Shown: in pieces, positions 53,346 to 62,493 of the stretch
Layout: every line of letters begins with the position of its first letter
How positions within the stretch are numbered: position 1 is the stretch's first letter
Assembly: GCA_041655955.1 (NCBI GenBank)
Contig: JBBAEN010000001.1
Span: 806,001-870,000 of the forward strand
Source of the DNA: Micavibrio_A sp041655955
Lineage (GTDB): Bacteria; Pseudomonadota; Alphaproteobacteria; Micavibrionales; Micavibrionaceae
Direction: 5' to 3'
Length of the DNA stretch: 64,000 nucleotides
The notes under the pieces: model-generated
Seen by the model: only the letters and a program-made list of their open reading frames with translations
Database searches by the model: none
What the model was told of the DNA's origin: nothing
Program-made: the position numbers and the translations under genes

Positions 53346-54233
53346 ATGAATAAAGGCTCTTCCAGCTTCAAACCTATTCGCAAGGCCGTCTTTCCCGTCG
53401 CGGGCCTCGGCACGCGGTTCCTCCCCGCCACCAAAGTCATGCCCAAGGAAATGCTCCCGCTCGGCGACCGCCCGCTGATCCAGCACGCGGTCGAGGAAGC
53501 GCGCGCCGCGGGGATCGAGGAATTTATTTTCATCACGGGCCGCAAGAAAGAAATGCTCGAAGAGCATTTCGACTACCAGCCCGAATTGATGGAAACGCTG
53601 GAGCAGCGCGGCAAGAAAGACCTGCTCGATCTTGTTTTACAAAGCGAAATGCCCGCCAACGCCCTTTTCACCACGCGGCAGGCGAAACCGCTCGGCCTCG
53701 GCCATGCCATCTGGTGCGCGAAAAAACTCGTGGGGGACGAACCTTTCGCAATCCTGCTGCCGGATGATGTCGTGCTGGCCGGTAAACCCTGCCTTTCCCA
53801 GATGGTCGAAACCTATAACAGCGTCGGCGGCAATCTTGTCGGCGTCATGGATGTAGAGCGCGCGGATACCGCGAAATACGGCATCCTCAATATAGAGCGC
53901 GACGACGGAAAACTCGTTTCCATCAAGGGATTGGTCGAAAAACCCGATCCCGAAGATGCGCCCAGCACCCTGTCCATCATCGGGCGCTATATCCTCCAGC
54001 CGCAAGTCTTTGATCACCTGTCCTCTTTCGAGCGCGGCGCGGGCGGGGAAATCCAGCTCACCGACGCCATGGCGAAACTGATCGGCACACAGCCCTTCCA
54101 CGGGCTGCGCTATGACGGGACGCGCTATGATTGCGGATCGCGGCTCGGCTTTATCGAAGCCAACATCGCCTTCGGCCTCGCCGACCCTGAAATCGGCAAT
54201 CATCTCCGTAAGATACTGGACAAATTCAAATAA
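53346..54233 (+). CDS. galU: UTP-glucose-1-phosphate uridylyltransferase
   Basis: GalU makes UDP-glucose for polysaccharides. The 295-residue protein has KAVFPVAGLGTRFLPATKVM then PKEMLPLGDRPLIQHAVEEA. FAILLPDDVVL and GTRYDCGSRLGFIEANIAFG complete the site. The ATG at 53346 follows AAGGGA; an upstream in-frame start adds an unconserved segment. Confidence 0.95.
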   Translation: MNKGSSSFKPIRKAVFPVAGLGTRFLPATKVMPKEMLPLGDRPLIQHAVEEARAAGIEEFIFITGRKKEMLEEHFDYQPELMETLEQRGKKDLLDLVLQSEMPANALFTTRQAKPLGLGHAIWCAKKLVGDEPFAILLPDDVVLAGKPCLSQMVETYNSVGGNLVGVMDVERADTAKYGILNIERDDGKLVSIKGLVEKPDPEDAPSTLSIIGRYILQPQVFDHLSSFERGAGGEIQLTDAMAKLIGTQPFHGLRYDGTRYDCGSRLGFIEANIAFGLADPEIGNHLRKILDKFK

Positions 54234-54299
54234 TCGCCCACAATAAAGCGCATTATTTATTTTCATTACGATAAAGACGACAAAAAGGAACCCGCCCCC

Positions 54300-55049
54300 A
54301 TGACGACCGCCCAACCGCAACCCTCCATGCCGCAGGCCGAGCCGAACAAGAACAAAGCCGCCTCCGTCATCGAATTGCTGGCCTCGCGCATCTGCCACGA
54401 CCTTGTTTCCCCCGTGGGGGCCATCAATAACGGCGTGGAATTCATGGAAGAAATGGGCAACGACCCAGACCAGCGCGCCGAAGCGCTCGGCCTGATTTCC
54501 CATAGCGCCTCACAAGCCTCCGCCAAGCTCATGGCCTTCCGCATCGCCTACGGCTCCGGCGGGCGCGACGCGAATATCAAACCCGAAGACGTGCAAAAAG
54601 CCTTTTCACAGCTTATCGCGGCGGATGGAAAAATCTCCCAGACATGGGATCCCTATGGCAATCTGGGGCCTAAACCGCTCCCCTACGCCTATTGCAAGAT
54701 GCTGATGTGCGGCATGATGCTGGCGATGGAATGTCTTGTGAAGGGCGGCTATATTTCGGTGCGGCCCGGTGAAGGCGACCAGACGATTATCATTGCCGAA
54801 GGCGACACTGTCCTTCTCCGCGACAATGTGGAAGAGGCGCTGAAACAGGAAATCGCCGCGGACGATCTCGACCCGCGCCTTGTCCACCCTTATGCCATTT
54901 CGGTGATAGCCGACCATTACGGCTATAAGCTCTCCATCAAGGACAAGCGCGAAGACCGCGTGTCCTTCATCCTTGACTGTCCGCCTGCGTGCCCGCCTGC
55001 GGCCGCTTCAGACGCGCCCGAAACGCCCCCCGCGACGGGCGCTGCGTAA
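54300..55049 (+). CDS. chpT: Histidine phosphotransferase ChpT
   Basis: ChpT takes phosphate from the hybrid kinase CckA and hands it to CtrA and CpdR. The 249-residue protein has the phospho-His H33 in SRICHDLVSPVGAINNGVEF, followed by the degenerate HATPase-like half (KMLMCGMMLAMECLVKGGYI, DPRLVHPYAISVIADHYGYK). It has no ATP-binding boxes, as expected. The C-terminal 20 residues are Ala/Pro-rich. Its target CtrA is at 27219-27929. Confidence 0.95.
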   Translation: MTTAQPQPSMPQAEPNKNKAASVIELLASRICHDLVSPVGAINNGVEFMEEMGNDPDQRAEALGLISHSASQASAKLMAFRIAYGSGGRDANIKPEDVQKAFSQLIAADGKISQTWDPYGNLGPKPLPYAYCKMLMCGMMLAMECLVKGGYISVRPGEGDQTIIIAEGDTVLLRDNVEEALKQEIAADDLDPRLVHPYAISVIADHYGYKLSIKDKREDRVSFILDCPPACPPAAASDAPETPPATGAA

Positions 55050-55103
55050 CAATCGGTCAAAGCGGGGCCGCCCAATCACGGCCAAGGCCCCGCTCCACCT
55101 TCC

Positions 55104-55118
55104 TTAAACCCTCCTTAA
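55104..55118 (+). promoter_or_regulatory. CtrA box upstream of the CheA-like gene
   Basis: TTAAACCCTCCTTAA is a perfect TTAA-N7-TTAA CtrA site, 103 nt before the start of the CheA-like gene. A T-rich tract follows; no clear -10 is seen. Confidence 0.55.
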
Positions 55119-55220
55119 AGAGTTCCCCTGCCCGCTACACGCTTTTCTTTCTTTGTATTTTTTGTTTAACTAGGCAAACCAACCACCGGATAAACCGGCA
55201 AAAAACCAGCAAAGCATGGA

Positions 55221-57767
55221 ATGGACGCAATCCTCGCCGATTTTGTGAACGCCGCCAAGACCGGGCTGCACCATTGCGGCGATGATTTGGCACGCCTTGC
55301 ACAAAATCCGCATGATGCCAAAAGCGCCGGGCGGATCATCCGGCTGATGGATCTTATCCGCAACGCCGCGGCTTTTCTGGGGCTGGAGCGGCTCGAAACC
55401 GAAGCCCGCGCTACCGCTGCCGCTATTGAAAATATGCGGGACAATCAAACCATTCAGGAAAACGAAAACCCGCAGGATAAAATAGTCGCCGCGCCGGAGC
55501 CGCCCATAGCCGCACTCAAGGCCCGCTATAAAAACATCGAAGAACTCATTGCCGCCATTGAAGAAACCCCGCCAGAGCAAAGCGAATCCAGACAAAGAAC
55601 CGGACAGAAGAGTAACGGCCCGGCATCCCCGGTGGCAATGGCAGTAGCGGCGGCGGCGGTGGCGGCAGACCCGGCCCCGGCTTCCCGCGCTCACCCCCAA
55701 TCCTCCACGCACACATCCCCCATAGCTGCATCTTCCGCGCCTATAGCTTTCACGCCTATAGTTTCCACACCCCCACGCCTTTACCCGCCGCCGGATATTG
55801 CGCCTTCCGGCGAAGAGGCCGCGGCAAAGTCGGCAGTAACAGCGGCAGCGGCAGCGGCAACGACAATGGCAACAGCGGTAACGCCGACAGCGGCAGCGGA
55901 AACCGCAGCCACGGCACGCCGCCCCGTCCGCAAACCGCCGCGCTTTCCCATGGACGGCGCTATGAACGGTGCCATAGACGGCGCTATGGACGGCGTTGTC
56001 ATTCCGGCAAAACCCGCCGCGGACGCAGGTTCCTACGCAGGCTCTTCCCCAAACGGGCCGCCTGTAAACCTGCCCGCAATCCTCGTCAGCACCGATACCG
56101 GCAGCGAATCCGGCGGGCTGGAGCGCATCCCCCTGAACGCCTATTGTCAGGACGGGCGCATCATCATCGAATTGCCGGAGGATATGCGGATCGGGCAATC
56201 CCCCCGCACCCTGCCACAGCCCTTCCCGCATCAGGACACCGCTCTGACCTCAGGCGCTCATAGCGACTATGTCGCAAACAGACGCAGCGCCAGCGCCTCA
56301 AACGCTCCGGCTTCCAAAACATCCCTGCCGCGCCATGAATCCATTCCCCTGGCGGAAGGAACAGCACTGCTCTTTTTCCGCACCCACGGCAATCTCAAGG
56401 CTATTCCGGTCGATTATATAGAAAGGCTGGAAGAAACGGGAGAAAATGGCGAAATATTAACCCACGGCCTGAAAATCGTGACACTGGACGGGGAAGAGCC
56501 GCTTCCTGAGGGGCGGCGATATACGCTCATCGTCCTGTGTGATCCGCCTTCCGGCCCCGCAAAACGCCGGCCGCAACCGCTCGCAGTCGCAGCAAGCTAC
56601 ATTGTCGATATATCTTTGGCAAAAATCGACACAAATACGAATGAAGCCGGACATGGCGCTCTCTTGGGCCACGCGCTCTATCAGGGGCGCCGCATCGACG
56701 TCCTGACACCTTTTCCGGGTGAAACTGCGCCCGGCAACGGGTTTGCGGCCAAAACCGCAAGCGCCTTGCGCTCTTATCTCCGCCGCAAATGGCCTGAAAC
56801 GGCCACGGCACCCCCACAGGACAAAGCCGCCGGAAACACAGAAAACCCTGAAGGCACCGGAACAAGCCCGGCCAACGGGGCAGGCAAGAAGGCTTCTCCC
56901 GAAAACAGCCCGTCCGGCGACGTTATTATATTGCCGCCTCCGGCCCCCCTATCCGCGCCGGATTTCAAGGAAATACTGGCCGAAAATATCGCCGCTTCGG
57001 AAGGGCTTCCGGCCCTCGCCCCGCCCGCGCCGGACAAGAACGCCCCCGCCAGCGCCCTCCACCCCCATGACGGCCTTCCGCATCAGGAAACAGAATCCGT
57101 TATCCTTATGCCGCCGCCGCAGGTGCCGCATGACCTGCCCGAAACGGATTGGGATGGAGCGGAACGCACCGCCGCAAAAGACATTTTCCCCGCGGCAAAG
57201 CCGCCGCCGCCGCAACAGGCTGGCGCCGAAGCCGCAACCGCAACCGGCGTCAAAGCCGGCGGCGAACCCAGCGCCGGAGCAGGAGCAAAAGCAAAAGCAG
57301 AAGCAGAAGCCGCCGCAGAAGCTGAAACCAAAGCCGGAACCGCCCCCGATACCGGCGCAAGGGCGGGCGGGGAAACCGCCGCCGCAAAACAAACCGCCGG
57401 CAACGGCCCCGCCAAAATCCTGCTGATTGACGACAGCCCCTTCTTCCGCAATATGCTGACGCCCGTCCTCAGCGATGCGGGCTACGAGGTCACGGCGCTT
57501 GAAAGCCCGCTTCAGGCGCTCAAAATGCGCGAAAAAGGCGCGCAATTTAACATCATCCTCAGCGATATAGAGATGCCGCAGATGAACGGGTTTGAATTTG
57601 CCCGCAAAATCCGCGCGGCCTCCAGCGCGTGGCGCGACGTGCCGCTCGTGGCCCTTAGCGCCGCCCCGCCCAGGGACGACAAGCAAAAAGCCGCCTTCAC
57701 GGGGTTCACGGCGAAATTCGATCGCGACGCGCTTTTGAAAACGGTGCGGGAAACGCTTGCCGCGTAA
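55221..57767 (+). CDS. Decayed CheA-like scaffold with CheW-like and receiver domains
   Basis: This 848-residue protein starts with an Hpt-type helix bundle (about 1-75): RLMDLIRNAAAFLGLERLE aligns with the CheA phospho-His segment, but Asp (D44) stands where His should be. Residues 110-370 are low-complexity Ala/Pro/Thr-rich; within them LERIPLNAYCQDGRIIIELP (near 300-320) resembles a scrap of the CheA ATPase N-box region, without nucleotide-binding boxes. A CheW-like domain follows at about 370-525. After another low-complexity linker comes a receiver domain (731-848, IDD acidic pocket, D782). It cannot be a kinase as written. It adjoins chpT and has a CtrA box upstream. Confidence 0.75.
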   Translation: MDAILADFVNAAKTGLHHCGDDLARLAQNPHDAKSAGRIIRLMDLIRNAAAFLGLERLETEARATAAAIENMRDNQTIQENENPQDKIVAAPEPPIAALKARYKNIEELIAAIEETPPEQSESRQRTGQKSNGPASPVAMAVAAAAVAADPAPASRAHPQSSTHTSPIAASSAPIAFTPIVSTPPRLYPPPDIAPSGEEAAAKSAVTAAAAAATTMATAVTPTAAAETAATARRPVRKPPRFPMDGAMNGAIDGAMDGVVIPAKPAADAGSYAGSSPNGPPVNLPAILVSTDTGSESGGLERIPLNAYCQDGRIIIELPEDMRIGQSPRTLPQPFPHQDTALTSGAHSDYVANRRSASASNAPASKTSLPRHESIPLAEGTALLFFRTHGNLKAIPVDYIERLEETGENGEILTHGLKIVTLDGEEPLPEGRRYTLIVLCDPPSGPAKRRPQPLAVAASYIVDISLAKIDTNTNEAGHGALLGHALYQGRRIDVLTPFPGETAPGNGFAAKTASALRSYLRRKWPETATAPPQDKAAGNTENPEGTGTSPANGAGKKASPENSPSGDVIILPPPAPLSAPDFKEILAENIAASEGLPALAPPAPDKNAPASALHPHDGLPHQETESVILMPPPQVPHDLPETDWDGAERTAAKDIFPAAKPPPPQQAGAEAATATGVKAGGEPSAGAGAKAKAEAEAAAEAETKAGTAPDTGARAGGETAAAKQTAGNGPAKILLIDDSPFFRNMLTPVLSDAGYEVTALESPLQALKMREKGAQFNIILSDIEMPQMNGFEFARKIRAASSAWRDVPLVALSAAPPRDDKQKAAFTGFTAKFDRDALLKTVRETLAA

Positions 57768-57792
57768 GGATGCGGGCTGTACCCTGCCCCCC

Positions 57793-59433
57793 ATGTCACG
57801 AACCTTAACAAAACCCGCTGTGAAAGATCATGCCATGGCTTCTCCCGCTCCCGCTTCGGCTTCCGCCGCGCGCCCTTCCGTCAAAATCAAACGCGCCCTG
57901 ATTTCCGTTTCCGACAAATCCGGCCTTGCCGCCTTCGCCGCCGCGCTCGCGGAGGCGGGCGTCGAAATCCTATCCACAGGCGGCACGGCAAAGGCGCTGA
58001 AAGACTCCGGCGTCGCGGTCAGGGACGTTTCCGATCATACGGGCTTTCCCGAAATGATGGACGGGCGCGTGAAAACGCTGCACCCAACCATCCATGGCGG
58101 CATCTTATCGGTGCGCGGCAATCCGGAACATAAGCGCGCGCAAGAAGAACACGGCATCGGCGACATCGACCTTGTCGTCGTCAATCTCTACCCCTTCGCC
58201 GCAACCGTGGCGCGGGGCGCGGACGATGAAAGCTGCATCGAGAATATCGACATTGGCGGCCCCGCCATGGTGCGCTCGGCGGCGAAGAACCACGCCTCCG
58301 TCACCATCGTCACCGATCCGCAGGACTATGAAACCGTGATAGCGGACATGAAGGCCAATGACGGCGCGACCTCCTTCGCCCTGCGCAAGACGCTCGCCGC
58401 CCGCGCCTTTGCGCACACCGCCGCCTATGATTCCGCAATCGCCGGATGGTTCGCCGCGCGGGAAGACGAAGCCCCGCGCCAGATCGCCTTTGCCGGAACG
58501 CTCAAACAATCCTTGCGCTACGGCGAAAACCCGCATCAGCGGGCGAGCCTTTATAGAACGTCCGAATCCCGCCCCGGCGCGGCGTCGGCGGAACTTTTGC
58601 AAGGCAAGGAGCTGTCCTACAACAACATCAACGACACCGACGCGGCCTATGAACTGGTGGCCGAATTTGCGGATCCCGCCGTCGCCATTATAAAGCACGC
58701 CAACCCGTGCGGCGTCGCGACGGGCGGGGCGATGCTGGAAGCCTATGAACGCGCCCTCGCCTGCGATCCGGTTTCGGCTTTCGGCGGCATCATCGCGTTG
58801 AACCGCACGCTCGACGCCGCAACGGCGGAAAAAATCACCGAAATATTCTCCGAAGTCATCATCGCGCCGGAGATTGACGAAGCCGCGCTCACCGTCCTTT
58901 CGTCAAAGAAAAATCTCCGCGTCCTGCGTGCCGGCGGCCTTCCCGCCATTGACGCGCGCCGCACCGCCTATAAACCCGTCGCCGGCGGATTGTTGGTACA
59001 AGACATGGATAACGGCATCGTCACAAAAGACGATTTGAAAATCGTCACGCGGCGCGCCCCGACGGATGAAGAGCTTGACGACATGCTCTTCGCCTTCAAG
59101 GTCGCCAAGCACGTCAAATCAAACGCCATCGTCTATGCCAAGGACGGGCGCACCGTCGGCATCGGCGCGGGACAGATGAACCGCCGCGATTCCTCGCGCA
59201 TCGCCGCGCTCAGGATGGAAGAATTCGGCCTCGCCCCCGCAAAAGGCGAGGCGATGGCCGTGGCCTCCGACGCGTTCTTCCCCTTCCCCGACGGGCTTCT
59301 GGCGGCGGCAGAGGCGGGCGCGACCGCGATTATCCAGCCCGGCGGCTCCATCAAGGACGAAGACGTTATCAAGGCCGCCGACGATGCGGGCCTCGCCATG
59401 GTCTTTACCGGCATGCGGCATTTCAGGCATTAA
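57793..59433 (+). CDS. purH: Bifunctional AICAR transformylase/IMP cyclohydrolase
   Basis: PurH performs the last two steps of IMP synthesis. The N-terminal MGS-like IMP cyclohydrolase domain begins at KIKRALISVSDKSGLAAFAA. The formyltransferase part has SYNNINDTDAAYELVAEFAD, AIIKHANPCGVATGG and the end VFTGMRHFRH. The start is uncertain: ATG 57793 and ATG 57835 are both plausible and neither has a strong ribosome site; an earlier TTG overlaps the previous gene and is rejected. No pur operon partners lie nearby. Confidence 0.93.
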   Translation: MSRTLTKPAVKDHAMASPAPASASAARPSVKIKRALISVSDKSGLAAFAAALAEAGVEILSTGGTAKALKDSGVAVRDVSDHTGFPEMMDGRVKTLHPTIHGGILSVRGNPEHKRAQEEHGIGDIDLVVVNLYPFAATVARGADDESCIENIDIGGPAMVRSAAKNHASVTIVTDPQDYETVIADMKANDGATSFALRKTLAARAFAHTAAYDSAIAGWFAAREDEAPRQIAFAGTLKQSLRYGENPHQRASLYRTSESRPGAASAELLQGKELSYNNINDTDAAYELVAEFADPAVAIIKHANPCGVATGGAMLEAYERALACDPVSAFGGIIALNRTLDAATAEKITEIFSEVIIAPEIDEAALTVLSSKKNLRVLRAGGLPAIDARRTAYKPVAGGLLVQDMDNGIVTKDDLKIVTRRAPTDEELDDMLFAFKVAKHVKSNAIVYAKDGRTVGIGAGQMNRRDSSRIAALRMEEFGLAPAKGEAMAVASDAFFPFPDGLLAAAEAGATAIIQPGGSIKDEDVIKAADDAGLAMVFTGMRHFRH

Positions 59434-59813
59434 GGCCAAGCCAACAGACTGAAAAACAACAATGATTTGGCGAATCTTCCGCCAAACCCCCGCCAATTCG
59501 TGACTTTCGCCCCTGTTTACGCTATACTGAACCCAAGGAAAATCAGCCCTTTCCCGCCCGAAAACACATAAACGGGCCGCAAAGAGGCAGAAAGCATAAA
59601 TAAACGGCCAAAATACATAAAAACAGGCCGTTCAAACAGGGACAGAATCGGTTTTGAAGCCCGAAGCAAAAACGCCAAAACCGCCTAACCCCTTAAAATA
59701 AAATGATTTTCTACCCTGATTTGAGATCGCCGGATTATCTTTGCTATCTTAGGGGTAAGTTAACGTAATACCGCTATATGTTAGATGTAATTTGAAGCGG
59801 TTGAGAGGAACCC
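59434..59813 (+). other. Gap with inverted repeats before the unknown gene set
   Basis: These 380 nt hold no gene. AACGGCC (59603-59609) pairs with GGCCGTT (59626-59632), and CGGTTTT pairs with AAAACCG around 59649-59685. The stretch becomes AT-rich toward 59814, where GAGAGGAA is the ribosome site. A promoter is expected here but no clear -35/-10 pair is visible. Confidence 0.45.
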
Positions 59814-60524
59814 ATGGCAATCGAAACAACCAGCGTAGAGGAAAAGGGCGGCTTTCTGAGCTCTATTCGCAACCGCGCCATGTGGGTGGTCGATAACGGC
59901 CTTTACAACACCAAAGAGCCTTGGAATTCTAATGAAAATCTATTCAACATCGGTTTCTTAGGGGCCAGCGTTGTTGCTGGCGCATTTACGGCTGGCGGAG
60001 GCACGGCAGCAATGCTTGGAGGCAGAGTTGCGCTTGGAGCCGCAGGCAAAGGCGCATTAAGAGCCGGCGTAACCGAGGTAGCCGTATCCGCACCAGCCAT
60101 GGCCGCACTTTCCCCTGCCTTGGCTTACGCTAATGACAGACTGGATGACTTGCTGGCTGGTGACGAGGAGGCAACGGCGGAAGACCAGGATGCCGCTATA
60201 GAGGCTGAAGCTGATATAGAAGCCTCTCCCAAAGCAGCATTGTCTTTGAGCGATACATTTAACAACGCCGTAAACCAGTGGGACGATTATATTCCGCTGC
60301 CTCTGGCAAAAGTGATTGCGGGCATTACGACTTTGTTCAAAGCAGTCAGCGATATGACTTCTGGTAACACATCCAGCTTTGATATTGGTGGCCTTAGCAA
60401 GATTTTCAGTGAAATGGTTTCTGGAGAAACGCCAGCCGTTGCAAAGGCAGAACCTGCAGCACCGGACGTGCATGGCCCCCAGATACAGCGTCATTCATTC
60501 GCTCCTTCTCATGACGGCGTATAA
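59814..60524 (+). CDS. Unknown protein, first of three-gene set
   Basis: This 236-residue protein has a polar start, then a long Gly/Ala-rich hydrophobic region (about residues 45-100: FLGASVVAGAFTAGGGTAAM, RVALGAAGKGALRAGVTEVA). An acidic segment (DEEATAEDQDAAIEAEADIE) and a mixed C-terminus follow. There is no signal peptide. Together with the next two genes it forms a co-directional set of lower GC than the rest of the window. I do not recognise it; the glycine-rich amphipathic segment is reminiscent of membrane-inserting secreted proteins, which is only a hypothesis. Confidence 0.6.
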   Translation: MAIETTSVEEKGGFLSSIRNRAMWVVDNGLYNTKEPWNSNENLFNIGFLGASVVAGAFTAGGGTAAMLGGRVALGAAGKGALRAGVTEVAVSAPAMAALSPALAYANDRLDDLLAGDEEATAEDQDAAIEAEADIEASPKAALSLSDTFNNAVNQWDDYIPLPLAKVIAGITTLFKAVSDMTSGNTSSFDIGGLSKIFSEMVSGETPAVAKAEPAAPDVHGPQIQRHSFAPSHDGV

Positions 60525-60573
60525 AGCCCACGGAGAATAGGAAGAGAACAGTAGAAAGAAAGAGAAAAGTACA

Positions 60574-61395
60574 ATGGCAAAAGGCACAGCATTTCAAGAA
60601 GGCTCGAAACTTTTTTCAAGGTTGTGGGATTTTGCATTCTCTAAAAAGCCCGCTACGGGAGGCCCTACGCTCAGTGGCACGACGGGAAAGCTTTCTCGCA
60701 GCGAAAGAAACGCGCTTGTCCGTGAAGGCCGTGAAGCAGGTATAGAAACGCGTAATATATCCAGAAACGGGCTCTTTAGACGCCCGACAGCAGACATTGG
60801 TGATATCAAAGAAAGCGCAGCACTAAAAATAAAAGAGCTTGCCGGAGAGAGCCTCTCCAAGGCAGAAATAGCGGGGCTTGCCGCCAAAGCCGCCAAGCAA
60901 GCAGAAAAAGGCGGCTTTGGTAAGCGCGCCCTTGTTGGTGTAGGCAAGACCGGCCTTATGGCGACTAAAGCATCCCCCCTTGTTGGGATGGGCGCAATCG
61001 GTGTCGCTGGATATGCCGGTTACAGCGCTATTTCCAACACATTTAATGGTTTGGCCAACGGTGAACTGCCCAGCATGAACGGCCCTCTTACCGGCATGTT
61101 TAAAACGGCAACCAATGGCCTTGAATATTTGGGCGTGAACCCCATGCTGGCATCCGGCCTCACGGCTATCGCAGCGTTTACCGCCACAAAAAGCCTGATA
61201 AATGCAGCCCTGTCGGTCAGCGGGCTTGATAAAATGTTGCCCAGCGGCTTAACAAACTTGGCGACGACCCTCGCGGTTGGGGCCTTTGTTCTCACAACGG
61301 CAATGTCCGCCTATGAAGGGAACAACCCCGAAGCTGCTCCGGCAACACCGAGCAACAACAAAATACCTGAAATGGCGCTAACACCATCATTCTAA
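60574..61395 (+). CDS. Unknown protein, second of three-gene set
   Basis: This 273-residue protein has a basic N-terminal third (GKLSRSERNALVREGREAGI) and three hydrophobic stretches in the second half (ASPLVGMGAIGVAGYAGYSA at about 133-150, MLASGLTAIAAFTATKSLIN, LATTLAVGAFVLTTAMSAYE). The tail is Pro/Asn/Ala-rich. No signal peptide, Cys or known motif is seen. It lies 49 nt after the first gene and 74 nt before the third. Confidence 0.6.
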   Translation: MAKGTAFQEGSKLFSRLWDFAFSKKPATGGPTLSGTTGKLSRSERNALVREGREAGIETRNISRNGLFRRPTADIGDIKESAALKIKELAGESLSKAEIAGLAAKAAKQAEKGGFGKRALVGVGKTGLMATKASPLVGMGAIGVAGYAGYSAISNTFNGLANGELPSMNGPLTGMFKTATNGLEYLGVNPMLASGLTAIAAFTATKSLINAALSVSGLDKMLPSGLTNLATTLAVGAFVLTTAMSAYEGNNPEAAPATPSNNKIPEMALTPSF

Positions 61396-61469
61396 AGGAT
61401 AAATCAGCTTGATTTGCTTTAGACGTCTGAAATTTCATAGGATGAAGGCGTAATATTAAGAGGTACAAT

Positions 61470-62372
61470 ATGGTCACGGTAAACGAAGAATATGCAAGAC
61501 AGACAATGGACGGCGGCATCGCTGCCATCGGCGGGGCTGTCAACGCTATCGGTACTGTTGCCGACCGCGCTTTCACAGCATTCGATAAATCCGGGTTAAG
61601 CTCTTTGGGAGGCGTCTTCAGCCTTGCCGTCAATCCGGTAAGAAGCATTCAAGGTGTCTATCAAATGGCAACTCTTGCAAAAGAATCGCCGCTGGATTTT
61701 GCCGCTACCGTTAAGCCCGAACTCAAAGATTTGGTTACCGCGATTGGAAAAGACAACCCGCTTGAGCAAGCCATTAACGATGCGATGGAAAAAGATCCCA
61801 CGTTCAAGGCTGGGCTTATAAGAATGTCCTCGTCGGAAGGCGGTTCTGCTCTTCTTTCTACGCTTGGCGACAGTCTTAAAGATGAAACAATCCGCGCAAA
61901 CCTCGCGCTCGGCATACAAAATCTAGCGGAAAGAGATGATATCCAGTTTGAACATCTGGAAGAGACCGTCAACTCCCTTGCCGAATACGATATCACGGAT
62001 CCCAAAAGCAAAAACCGCGTTGTCGATGCTTTCAAAAGCATGGGGCTGACAGAAAATGATGCCAATGAAACTCTGGATGCAGGACAGCAACTCTTCTGGA
62101 AAAATATTCTGAACGAACCTGAAAGACTTGGCGGCTGGGTAGGCTCTCTATTCCAGAAAATGGGCTTCCCTGAAGGATTTGCCGAGACAATTGCGGCAGC
62201 CCTGCCGAAAGTCATAGAAACACTTGGTAATCTGCCTACCATCCTCAGCAACTGGATGGGGCCGGAATGGCAGGAATACAAAGACAATACCATTGCTCCT
62301 ATTGCCTCAGAACTGAGGGACGCAGGTAGAGCGAATATTGCATCCTATGACAGCACCTTCGGAATGAACTAA
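61470..62372 (+). CDS. Unknown protein, third of three-gene set
   Basis: This 300-residue, Cys-free and mainly helical protein has a Gly/Ala-rich start (MDGGIAAIGGAVNAIGTVAD). A long soluble central region with many acidic residues follows (DDIQFEHLEETVNSLAEYDI), then a C-terminus rich in Trp/Pro turns (NWMGPEWQEYKDNTIAPIAS). There is no signal peptide. A strong terminator follows the stop directly, which closes the set. Family unknown. Confidence 0.6.
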   Translation: MVTVNEEYARQTMDGGIAAIGGAVNAIGTVADRAFTAFDKSGLSSLGGVFSLAVNPVRSIQGVYQMATLAKESPLDFAATVKPELKDLVTAIGKDNPLEQAINDAMEKDPTFKAGLIRMSSSEGGSALLSTLGDSLKDETIRANLALGIQNLAERDDIQFEHLEETVNSLAEYDITDPKSKNRVVDAFKSMGLTENDANETLDAGQQLFWKNILNEPERLGGWVGSLFQKMGFPEGFAETIAAALPKVIETLGNLPTILSNWMGPEWQEYKDNTIAPIASELRDAGRANIASYDSTFGMN

Positions 62373-62381
62373 ACAAAAAAA

Positions 62382-62405
62382 CCCCGCACAGTGCGGGGTT
62401 TTTTT
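62382..62405 (+). terminator. Rho-independent terminator
   Basis: CCCCGCA and TGCGGGG flank a CAG loop and run into seven T residues. It ends the three-gene set. Confidence 0.93.
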
Positions 62406-62433
62406 AGGATTTTTTCAGCATCCGACTAAAAAA

Positions 62434-62484
62434 TTGACAAAATTATATATATTTTATAGCCTGTGAAATAAAATCACACACAGG
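62434..62484 (+). promoter_or_regulatory. Candidate promoter with dyad before the last gene
   Basis: TTGACA (62434-62439) is a perfect -35; TATAGC (62455-62460) at 15-nt spacing is a weak -10. TGTGA-N7-TCACA (62462-62478) within CCTGTG...CACAGG (62460-62484) resembles a CRP/FNR-type dyad but with spacing one too long. Confidence 0.4.
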
Positions 62485-62493
62485 ATAGCAATT

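Noticed and set aside
62462..62478. CRP-type operator TGTGA-N7-TCACA
   Set aside because: The spacer is one base too long for a standard site; kept only as a dyad note on the promoter.
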